Part shown: piece after piece, positions 12,501 to 22,529 of the stretch | How the letters are laid out: each line of letters opens with the position of its first letter | How positions within the stretch are numbered: the stretch's first letter is position 1 | Program-made: the position numbers and the translations under genes | Assembly: GCA_037389465.1 (NCBI GenBank) | Contig: JAZARR010000237.1 | Span: 1,798,001-1,862,000 of the forward strand | Source of the DNA: Baylisascaris procyonis | Taxonomy: Eukaryota > Nematoda > Chromadorea > Rhabditida > Ascarididae | DNA length: 64,000 bases | Reading direction: 5' to 3' | Notes under the pieces: model-generated | Told to the model about the DNA's origin: nothing | Databases searched by the model: none | The model's input: the letters and a program-made list of their open reading frames with translations, nothing else

Positions 12501-13638
12501 GAAGAAGCAAAGTGAGATAACTGAGATTCTGACTGCACAAAAAGTCAGAATGCAAAAAAATTAACCCTGAGAGAACAGGATCCTCGAATAAGTAGAATTT
12601 AAAAAAAAAATCCAGTGAAGGACGGATGGACGGATACTTTTAGTTGTCCAACGACAAACAGCGCTTACAGCCCAAAAAGGCAGGACAACTGGATACTGAT
12701 CTCTGGTATGTTAGCTATGGTAATGCAAAATTTATAGTGTTACTACTGCAATATAATCAAACAGGCCCCAACAATCGCCTCATCTCCCACGCAAGATGCT
12801 GCTTTCAGAAAACCACAATTCCAGTTATAGTTGCATCAATCTCCTCTAAATATCCTTCAAAAACCTTAGAAAATTAACGAAATCGGCAGATTTTCTATTC
12901 ACCGATACCACAAACTCACTATTTTACGAGCAACCTTCAAAATGGACTCGCTTTCCGAACTCTACGACCTTAGTTACATTAATTGGAATGGATAAAAACT
13001 TTACAATAAGTTTAGTTCGAGTGATGCAAACCAATTGGTTTCGAAGAATTTAGTTGAAATTAGGCTGCCCCCAGCCTACCTGACGAGTCGGTAGAAACGC
13101 AAAAGGGAATTTCCTCCTAAATTCCACTAGAATTCCCAACTAACATCAAGCTAGATGACTATCTAATGAAAGATTCTAACAGAGAACAACAATTATAAAA
13201 ATTTGCACTGCTCTGACGGAAAACGCTTAATAAAAAGAGACCTTTCGCACTTCCACTGAGATATCGCGTGATTTCTACATCTCCCAAATCTATTTCAGCA
13301 ATTCTTAATACTCTCTCATTAGTTTAAACTCCAGAAATAAGCACTATTTCAAGCACAGAAGTGATAGAAATTAGCAAAATCACCTAGAAAACTATTTAAT
13401 GATTTTGCATAAATTAAGGACAAGTTTGGATACATTCAAGGGAAATTAAATAAACTCAAATGCTGCGATGCGTACAAAAGGCGAATGATCACTTCAAAAA
13501 GAGTGGATAAGCTAATACTCGTCAATGAAAACTCAGACGATAGATGAAAGTAGTAGACATATAAATCGAGATATGCAGACAACATACCTGCAGAAGAAGT
13601 TCATCTTCCTTGGAGAGTTTTTGTGAGACTTTCGACAT
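9513..13638 (-). CDS. SSR3: Translocon-associated protein subunit gamma (TRAP-gamma, SSR3)
   Basis: Complete four-exon gene on the - strand: 13638-13588, 12125-11920, 11023-10909 and 9686-9513 (stop TGA). It encodes 181 residues; the human protein has 185. TRAP-gamma is the polytopic subunit of the TRAP complex that flanks the Sec61 channel in the ER membrane and helps translocation of selected signal sequences. Family marks are EDELLLQDFS at residues 11-20, two hydrophobic segments in exon 2 (about 31-48 and 56-75), [12 protein letters not shown] ending at residue 86, the cytosolic basic stretch [19 protein letters not shown] (107-125), and two hydrophobic segments in exon 4. All splice phases agree. 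The ATG at 13638 is 3 nt from a poly-T CAG acceptor, typical of a trans-spliced nematode start. It lies downstream of DDOST on the same strand, 2.9 kb away. Confidence 0.95.
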
Positions 13639-13641
13639 CGT

Positions 13642-13660
13642 CTGAAAAAAAAAAACAATC
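13642..13660 (-). promoter_or_regulatory. Probable spliced-leader acceptor of SSR3
   Basis: On the - strand a run of about 13 T ends in CAG (13644-13642), leaving ACG before the start ATG. No exon is seen upstream, so this 3' splice site is best explained as a trans-splice acceptor. A short 5'-UTR intron is the alternative. Confidence 0.6.
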
Positions 13661-14279
13661 GAAATATGAGAGCGTTATATTTAATAACGACAACGCTAGA
13701 TGTGTGCCGCAAAATACAGCTCAATGCTGCTGTTTTAGTATAATCACTTCAAGCTAATTACTGTACTCTATACTCAGAAATCTAGAAATTAAATATACGT
13801 ATAGCTGAAATCTAGAGATTACGTTCAGAACAGATCGTGAACTTTCGTAAATAAACTGAAGCTGAGTTACGTCTTTATCTATGTTTACCTTTTACCTATG
13901 ATCTTATCTACGATGAGCTTGAGAGAAGAGGCATGGCAGGTTTATTTACCTCAAAGCTGCATAGTGTTAAATGAGCGATGAAATACAAACAAGGAAATGC
14001 AAAAACACTGGATTACTAACGAAATAAACATACTCACTATAACTGATCAGTTGTACTAGCAATAAATGTGCGAATATGTGCAATAAAATAAAAGAGGGAA
14101 TTTCTCCCTGCAGTAAAAAATATTTGAATTCATAATAAAATCCGTTTATAATACTGGCTAACATTACTGTTCATGCTACGCGACAACTGTTAACGATACT
14201 AGCATAACTGCTATCGCTCCGGAATACTATTACGACAACCACGAATTGAAAGCAAGAAAACGATCACCAGCAAAACACC

Positions 14280-14411
14280 AACACCGTCCGCAACAACAAC
14301 ATCACACACCAACGAGAGAACCCAGTGCATAGAGCGAAACAGACCGCCCACTAAGCCTCGTGCAACGTGTCTGTCAGCGAACTGCAAAGCGAACCGACGT
14401 TCGCAGTGCGA
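14280..14411 (-). promoter_or_regulatory. CpG-rich block upstream of SSR3 (candidate promoter)
   Basis: GC- and CpG-rich compared with its AT-rich surroundings, 0.64-0.77 kb upstream of the SSR3 acceptor. It contains ACGTTCGCAGTG at 14398-14409 (sense strand of SSR3: CACTGCGAACGT), which recurs exactly in the block upstream of SREK1. No TATA box is obvious. Function is inferred from position only. Confidence 0.3.
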
Positions 14412-14778
14412 TCTCTACGAAGGCTATTAGTAAAATTCAAATTTTGATTTCCCTGATCCTTAGTACTTAGCAACTGCAATTGCCAATCCCTACCCTTTTT
14501 TCACAGCGGAGTTAATGATGGGATTGATGTTTATTCAGGTGACATTTGTTTATTGATCAGATCGTTTAATGTTTCGGTTCAGCGCCATAACCCAAGCACT
14601 GTTGAAGCAATATGCTAGTGTTGAAACTCTAAAGAATATTTGAAATCATACCTTTCCATGCTTGTTTTTGTTCCACTATTCTTCCGGTGGTTTGCCAAAC
14701 ATTCACTAACTGCTCTCCAACTCTATTGGACGCCTAATATACCTTTTCGTTGCTTTGCTTGTCGTTGACTGATCGTTT

Positions 14779-15012
14779 TCAATGCACCTTGATGTGTTCT
14801 ACATCGTTTTTGTCGAATTGTGCGGACGTTCTACTCAGTTCCGTTTCGTTCATCCTCTTGTGAAGTTTCTCTCTTTGAAATGCGCAATGATCTAGCAATC
14901 CCTTGAAATACGCTAATCTTTTATCGACAAGATGATTTTGAATATTAATAAGTGACATTTTCCAATCATTATGCAGTTCAAACTTGTTCGGAAATTTCAT
15001 TTTTTGTTCCAT
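14779..15012 (-). CDS. Unrecognised 77-codon ORF
   Basis: Single-exon frame from ATG 15012 to TGA 14779. The predicted peptide is charged and probably helical (MEQKMKFPNKFELHNDWK at the start, rich in K, E, D and Q, no membrane segment). A TTCTTGCAG acceptor lies about 60 nt upstream on the same strand. It matches nothing I know. Chance is a real possibility at this length, so it is listed only because its composition looks less like random AT-rich DNA than neighbouring frames. Confidence 0.2.
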   Translation of the reverse strand: MEQKMKFPNKFELHNDWKMSLINIQNHLVDKRLAYFKGLLDHCAFQREKLHKRMNETELSRTSAQFDKNDVEHIKVH

Positions 15013-15523
15013 GATTATATAAAACTACCGCATAAGATAATTCCATTGATAGTTCGACTCCGAATCACATCTGCAAGAATTCCTATTAGTTTCAAGAACG
15101 GACCGCAATATGGCCTATAGAAGAGAAATCAAATTGCTCACTGTGAAAACAGCTGGCACGACCTTCCATTAGGGTAATCTGCATTTCGGTACCTATCGGT
15201 GGACCCATATTCCTAAGACAACTGCAGTGACCTGTTTTTGCATTATTGGGACCCACTTCTCATAGCAATGATTTGGAGGTCATTTTGATGGGGTTGTAAG
15301 ACCGCAGACGGCTGTCGTGAGCGTCTGCGATGTTCACAAATAGAAGATCACCCACTTATATAAGCACTCTTATCTATTTAACGAAGGTGAGCAAGCAGTC
15401 TTTGAAGCCACATTCTTGGTCATTCCCTTGCATGTCCTCGGAGGACTCGTTTCGACGCTGAAATTCGGATGGTCGCTGTCACAGAGGAAGAACCAACCGC
15501 TACGTGAGCTAGCTTGGCGGCAG

Positions 15524-15568
15524 ACTCTCCAAAATAGAGAGTGGGCGACTCGCAGTGGATAAGCGAGT
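15524..15568. other. Two adjacent near-identical hairpins
   Basis: ACTCTC (15524-15529) pairs with GAGAGT (15537-15542), and ACTCGC (15548-15553) pairs with GCGAGT (15563-15568). Two 6-bp stems with 7- and 9-nt loops sit 5 nt apart in a GC-richer patch (about 15420-15620). No known RNA family is recognised. Confidence 0.4.
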
Positions 15569-16514
15569 GTGCAACTGCCCCACCATCAAATGTGAGGCTG
15601 ATGTCGTCTCAATATCCAGTTCCAGTTCCGGAAACATCAGAACACAAAAAACCATTTTTCACACCGAATTTAAAAAGCATACGAGTAAAATACTTTTGCT
15701 GAATCAAGCTTCACGAGCTTTGCAACCTTAATTTCGAATTGTACTCCTCTCTCTTTTAATAGTGCTTTATAAGCGCCCTAGATGACTTATCCAAATTCAA
15801 ACACGCTATGCGACATAAGATTTCTCAACGTACCCCAAGCAAATTTTGTTTCATGCTTCTCGAAAGTCGCTGATGTAAAAATACGGACTTACACATCTGC
15901 ATAGTAGAATGGTCAAAGAAATATAAACAACAAGCAACAATTTACTCCCAAAACGCCAAATAAATTAAAAAACAACAGAATCCGACCTCGACAGATAACT
16001 GAACATGTTAAACATCCAAAATCAAGAACATCAATATCAGTCGTTAAGGGCCATAGGTGATCGGCGAGTTCTTTAGAACAAGCATTAAAAGTTTGCCTAC
16101 CATCAACAAGTAACCTCTTCAAATAGTGAAAGACGAACTGTCCAGAAACCTGCCGCACTCCAGAAACTAACCTGCCCCACTCCAGAAACTATCACCACGG
16201 CACCATCCTAGAAGACAACATGGTAGTCAGATTTCACTTCCGCCGCCAAATGAAAACAAAGTATAAAAAGAATTACGAAGGAAAAATTTTAAAAATATTG
16301 TCTAATCCATCACTCGTTTATCTAATAGTCTTCAACTCATCAGGTGCTATGAAGTTGTATGAATAAACTTTTATCGAAAATTCTATGAGAAGGGGAACGA
16401 CATGAAAGCCATCAACATTAACTGATCATTACCTCAATGAACAACAAAACCATCGCAGAACCTCACAATACTCCTCATTTAAAGAGAAAGTCGTATAAAT
16501 GATTCAGCTATTCG

Positions 16515-19500
16515 CTAATTCTTCTTTATTTCTTTGCTCGCCTCCTTATGATAGAGGAAAACACATGAAAACAACGTGACGCCGAGCATCATCGAGAACG
16601 CAGAAGCATAGTATGGGTAGGCACTTCGAATAAAACGCTCATATTGAGTGTGCTCCAATGGCCGCACTGATACCTGCAACAAGCACCGATTATTGCTTAG
16701 AATGGGTAGCTTCACCAATTGCCATGAAATTGACTGTCGAATATCTTCCACTGGTCTTTAAAGGGAAACGGCGACAATCACGTGTTTTTAGGTGTGTGTT
16801 GTGTGTGTGCGTGTGTTTGTGTGCCGATACTATGTTTAGAAGCGAGAAGGACAAAGATTTCCGAATATGCCACTGAAACGTGCAGGTAACGAAGCCGAAA
16901 ATAAAAGCTCGTTCCACATCTAAACTACACGGAAGGAAATTGAAAAACTTCACTTAAACTTGACACACGTGGCAACATACCCTGAAAGAGAAGTAAAGAA
17001 TCCCAGAATGAATTTAAACCTTCCTCATCTGCCAGCTACGACGATCTCGATGTTAAGTACTCCATCCGAATCATTAAAAAGGCAACGCTCACCAGCAAAG
17101 AATTCAACCCTTCATAAGAGCAAACAACTTCGCATCAAGCGTAACAAAACTTGTACTACAACAGAATTAAACACACCTGCCGAAGGTCGTACAGATGAGT
17201 ATATCCAATACGACGATAATCGACCAAAAATTTGTACACCCCATAGACATCGGGAAGTTTGAACTGTGCCTTCAATTTCCCATCTGAAAGAAAAATAAAG
17301 GAAAATTTCCTCTTGGGCGATATGACATTTCGGAATATCACAGAAGGACTACTCCTACGTCGCTATGCTCACTCCACTTAACAATTTTTATGAATCCATT
17401 GCACATCGGTGGGTAACCGAAAAATGTTTTCAACGGAAACTGTCCTACAAACCGCTTAAAACATGACGACAAATTTTGTGGCCCATAATCTTAAAAAATA
17501 AAGTCGCTTTTGTGACAAACAAAACGAGTAAATAATTAATCCTGCATCCTATTACTTTCATTTCGAATATTGTTGTCACCTTCACGTAAGCAAAACAAGA
17601 TGGCACAATCGTTGCAATCGCATCAATAACTCACCCGTGTTCTTGAGCGTCGTTCTCACGAACGGATCGATGCGTACGAACTCAAGTTGTACATCTTTAC
17701 CAGTAAAGGGTGCCCATTTGCCCTCTTTCAATTCCTCAATGTCGATCTCATAATCCACATTGTCCATTATTGTGTACTCTCGTGGAGGGGTCTTCTCACC
17801 TACCTGGAATATATCGCATTGCTTATTCTCCTTTATACCTTGCCTCATCAACGAATATCTTCAAAGAGAGGGAAAAACAGTGAAATCATTTTGATCGATC
17901 ATCTCCAATGTGTCAAGAAGTATTCAGTCTGTTCAGTTATCTTCTCAACTTAAAATATAAGTCGGTTTAGTCATTGCTCTTCTCCACTTTATCAACTGTC
18001 TATTTGGTCTTATTTCAACTATCCATCGGAATTACGTTACTGCCTCCTTATACGATTGAAGAAGTAGCAATGCTAGCAGACACATGATTATTTACTGAGG
18101 TAACGACTGCACCAAATATAGGTAAATAACCAACACGATGATGTGTAACCGATTTAACGCGTAAGACACCCTTTTCCATCAAGACCCACTTGCTCAATTC
18201 CGTCACCAATTGTAGATTACCGCTTTTCACTGGCCTGAAACAAACATATGACAACCTAGAAAACCGGCTGGCTGGTGGTCATTTCAGATTATCTACCGGC
18301 AGAAACCATAACGAGACAAATGATCGAATAGATTCCTCCCTCCCTCCCTCCATTTCCTCCCAAGTCCGACTTTCTCTCGCTCAAGTGAGCTTTGCTTCCT
18401 CGAAATTTTGCATATGCACTCGTGACGCATCCATACTATTAAATACTAAACAATAAGCAAAGACATTATAAGTGAAAGGTGGGTTAACTTACTTCGAAGT
18501 GGAGCCAACTTTGTTGATATTTGCATTGATGAATGCATCACTGAACATCGCTAAAGAGCCTGTCAGAAGAACACGGGCATTATTGCGCGCTTGTAAAGCA
18601 CCAACCAGAATCGCCGAACGGCCAACTGCTGCCGGATACTGAAAGATTCATTCGGTCGGACAATGACCTTTACAAGCAGAAATCCTACATTTCCTCTCAT
18701 CGCCACTAATGCATATTTATTTGATGCTCCCTTTCTTTTATACATTATTCATGTTCTTCCCAATCATATAATGTGTACGTGTTCTTCTTGTATGAAACTT
18801 TGGATAAGAAGAACTAATAAATGAATAAATAAATAAAATCTTTATACCTCATCAATATTGCTATGTGGATTAAACGAATAGGCACTGGTGGCGGCCGTTA
18901 GCAACTCGAGGCGTAGTCGATTCGATTTGTCAGCTACCAGAGCTGCGCCCTTGAATAGTATCGGAGCTTGGTTACGTGAATCGCCGACAACCTTCGGTGC
19001 AGACATCAGCTGTGAACGTTCTGCTATGATCGTTGTGTGATCACCCTCGTCCTGCAAATAAGCTGATCTATGCTGCCAACAGCGTTTAGCGAAACACCCA
19101 ACCACCTACACAATCGACCTCTTATGATATCACGGCAAGAATCACCCATGAGTTATAGGTGGTAACCATTTTGTCATGTCCTCTCCTTTTGAAGAGAGAA
19201 TAATCTCCTCCTCCTCTATCAAATCATAATCAGTTTTGATTGCAAGAACATAGATTGGCCTATCCCTCCTAACACTTCCCATTTGAAGGTGCATTCACAA
19301 TTAGCAACACCGATTCTGCGCCACAATCGCAATCAGGCCAAAAAAGTCATTTAAAAAAGAGGTAGAGACGCTGGGAAGAAGAACTGATGAGAAAGGCACT
19401 TATTTTTGCCAGACAATCATCCATCTCTTTCCCCTCTCCAGTTCAAGTCACATCAGAGGCTGGGATTTTGGAGTGAACGGGGCTCATGTACGCCACAGCA

Positions 19501-21303
19501 ACCCTCCCCGTCCAGCCTTTCATTCCTATCACATTAACTCCTGACAAAGGCATTTAAAAACTCATCAGAACTGAGAAGCATGAGCAGCGGTTTTTCAAGG
19601 CTTATAAACTTCGCTCTCCCCTGTTTATCGTTTCGTCTACATCAACCCACTTTAATTCTAAACTTATAGCTCACAAATTCCCTTCTGGTCAATTAGTTAA
19701 GCGCCAAATTTCATCTTCCGCTAAAATGATGACGACATATTGACACAACAATAAGTATTCAGTATGAACAACTTTTGTGTGAGCGACATACGCTTTTAGA
19801 ATACACAATTACCTCTCCAAATGACAGTGAATACATAGCCCTGCAACCTTCCACCTGCCCATAATAATCAAATTGCTAACCGTCTGCCAGATAAACAACG
19901 ATTTCTTATTATGTGCTCAAAGATTTTGACTACTCTTCATCACCGACATGCCTTCAAAAAATAAATGATGCCCTCTTAAGGCAAAAGATAAACTAATTAG
20001 GTAAATGCCCCGCAACTTAGATCGATGCAGTACCATAGATCCAGTCCGATAAGCTTCTAAAGCTCTCAAACGATTTCCTTAATCGTAATATTGCACCTCT
20101 GCTTGTCACGGTGGCAATAAGGTAATCTTGCTTCAACTGTGGAAAAGTATAGCAATCATCCTCCCCAACAAATGATGGGCATAATCCCCCTGCAGCCTCT
20201 TAGAAGCAAATCTTTCACGAAAGTCCCTTTAAAACCAAATAAGTTTGCCTCGATTTGTGTTCCTAGAAAAAGCCGAAGATTTCTTCGACCGTAAGGAGAA
20301 CAGCTTCTGTTTGAAAATCTCTACGTGTGTACGTCTGCATGTGATGGCTGCTATGACTTCATTCTTTGGTTTGTCAAGGGCAATAATGATGCGTTGGATT
20401 AGCGTTTCCGAGTTGAAGAAATGCCTCTCCTCATATAAAACTTTTGAACGTTTATTTTTGAGTGATCAGTTTGCTTTTTTAGATCATTAACCCTTTAAGG
20501 TTACTAACCGTTTGCAGCGATATACTCAGCCCACCTGTTGGAGGCGAAAAGTAGATTCCCCATGTTTTACTCTGTCTTCAAACACTTCCAAAGTGATTCT
20601 ACAACAATATCCATCACTCTTGACTTCTTAGTTTACATCTTATCACCTGCTGGAGATAGACATTAGGTCCCTCAAAATGTTTCCCATGAAAAACCCTGCG
20701 GATGAACAATCTGGCATGCTTTGGCAATCTTGGGGGCGTCACTTCTGTTTTTCACCTAATGTCCACCGAGAAGAACAAGTACAGCAGAGTCTTACACTAC
20801 AATACACGTTTAAGCGGAAATCATCAGTAAATAGACAAGTTCGTTGATAGCTGTAAACGCGTCTCGGCGGGAGTTATCTTACAAAAAGATCCCTACGGAA
20901 ATAACGGAGAATGAGAAAGGGGATAAGGGTTGATGGCATAAACGAACCCCAAAACTCTACGAGCAGCAAAAGAGCGCACAGTCAGTTTGGCCTCATCCCT
21001 ACACAACCATAGCAACAATAATAACAACAACAACAGTCTCATAAGAAGACTAACTAGCAAAACTTCTAACAAAGCGATTAGGTCACAAAAAACTGTCACA
21101 TGGGAATGGAATGATACTTACAAGAACAGTGTCGTAGTTAACGTGATCGATAACAGCAGTCTTGTCCTCATCGAATTCGAATCCGTTCTCCGCAGCCAGA
21201 TCACGAAGCGCATCGCCAATCTGCGTTCCGGCCGCAATCAGCACATTGCCACCATCATCGATGAAAGCAGTGATTTCTTTCACGCTCACGCTTCCACCAA
21301 ATT
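16515..21303 (-). CDS. DDOST: Oligosaccharyltransferase 48 kDa subunit (DDOST/OST48), N-terminal exons not found
   Basis: Seven exons on the - strand: 21303-21122, 19051-18848, 18638-18493, 18234-18131, 17799-17635, 17283-17177 and 16673-16515 (stop TAG). They encode 355 residues in perfect phase. OST48 is a membrane-anchored core subunit of the ER oligosaccharyltransferase, which transfers glycan from dolichol to nascent Asn residues. Diagnostic stretches are EFGG...[13 protein letters not shown] and [13 protein letters not shown] in exon 1, [19 protein letters not shown] in exon 2, [15 protein letters not shown] in exon 3, [13 protein letters not shown] in exon 4, [16 protein letters not shown] in exon 5, [19 protein letters not shown] in exon 6, and [13 protein letters not shown] followed by one membrane segment and a short Lys-rich cytosolic tail in exon 7. 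The family's N-terminal 80-90 residues (signal peptide and first lumenal strands) are missing. The acceptor at 21304-21306 is an atypical AAG and no upstream exon was found before 22.4 kb. Confidence 0.92.
16791..16822. repeat. Short (GT)n-rich tract
   Basis: Imperfect GTGTGT run in a DDOST intron, interrupted by TT and C. Confidence 0.7.
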
Positions 21304-22389
21304 CTTCAATTTATGCAACTTCATTAAAACCATTATTCAACAGATATAGCGTAAAATCGTCCAAACAGCTTACGATTACTTTCAACATAAAGGGATATCA
21401 ACAACTGTCCGGCAGACGGGCAGAAGTGGAAAGGGGAGAATTGGAGAAGGGCGATATAAAAAATAGCCAGAGGGCCGCGAAACGAGACACGGCAAAAAAG
21501 AAACTGACAGGTTATCGTTAGCGGTCTATCAATTTACTTCTAAACCTGAATGACCTCCGGAGTTTTACCGTCTAACCGGCTGCTCCCTTTTTAGCGGCTG
21601 TCAAAATACCACGGTAATTTGTTTCAGAACCAACTTGGCATTGCCCTAAATAGCTCGTGCCCTTCCCGAATGCATCGAATCCTGTGAATCGAATTCGTGC
21701 GACCTCAATATCCCCCGGTGCTTTAAACTCAGATGATGATAACAAACACCTCGAATGACACCGATCAAAAAGCGATACTTATGACCTTGGAGTACACCGA
21801 CTCCAAATTCGCGCAATGGAAGCTAATTTTTTGCAGTTCTCACAGCGTAATCCTTCGTTACGGTAAGTTCGGATTGCAAAGCTCTATAGCATCTGACTGA
21901 TATTCCAAAATCATGTATGAAATCAACAAAAAAAGGTAACTTACGGCCCCTTGTCTCTCAAAAAGGCGATGAAGGGATGAACTTTGAAGAATGACTTGTC
22001 TCCGACTTAGCCTCGATATCAAAGAAAGCTGTTCGAAGCCGATCACATTGATATTATCAATTTTTTCTGGGCTCAAACTATGGGTTCGAACAACGCTGCA
22101 GGTTCAAAAAGCGAATGCCAATTTTTTAGAACTTTAGGATCCATGAAATTTGCAATTAGCTTCAAATCTTTCATTTAAAAGTTTTTTTGGACAAGATCGA
22201 AGAGGAAGATTTTTCACTCAAAAACCTTCTTTTGCCGATTTTTGAGACAGTTCAGAAGTTAAAAATATCGAAACTTACTCTATGAACCTCTACGCGTTAA
22301 TTTCATCCAGGTAACAACAGCAACTAAACACAGAGCTAGTTAGGGTTTTCGATTTTCTTCTTTTCAAATAATTCGTATTTTTTCGACAT
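21304..22389. other. Interval between SREK1-like and DDOST, with exon-like - strand frames
   Basis: The missing DDOST 5' exons would be expected here, but no match was found. Two exon-like pieces exist on the - strand. At 22095-21945 a CCTGCAG acceptor is followed by 50 open codons and a perfect GTAAGT donor; its entry phase fits the RS exon of the SREK1-like gene. At about 21830-21590 two overlapping - strand frames stay open (EVARIRFTGFDAFGKGT in one, GVGVLQGHKYRFLIGV in the other), ending at about 21593 and 21650. I recognise neither. Two dense open frames in one segment suggest a repeat or a degenerate sequence rather than a gene. Confidence 0.35.
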
Positions 22390-22529
22390 TCACTTCTCTT
22401 CCAGCCGTCTGTCCTCAAATTGGTCTATCATGCCTCCAATATAAGGATATGTAATCCGATTGACAACAATGCGATAACCAAGCAAAAAATTTAGGATATC
22501 GCATAGACGCAAGCATACAACAAAATAAC

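Larger units (their letters stand above)
13661..16514. other. Interval between DDOST 3' end and SSR3 5' end
   Basis: 2.85 kb on the reading strand between two tandem genes. It contains the CpG-rich block at 14280-14411, the 77-codon - strand ORF at 15012-14779 and the paired hairpins at 15524-15568, all listed separately. The rest is AT-rich and featureless. The distance is long for a nematode operon, and the CpG block argues that SSR3 has its own promoter. Confidence 0.45.
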
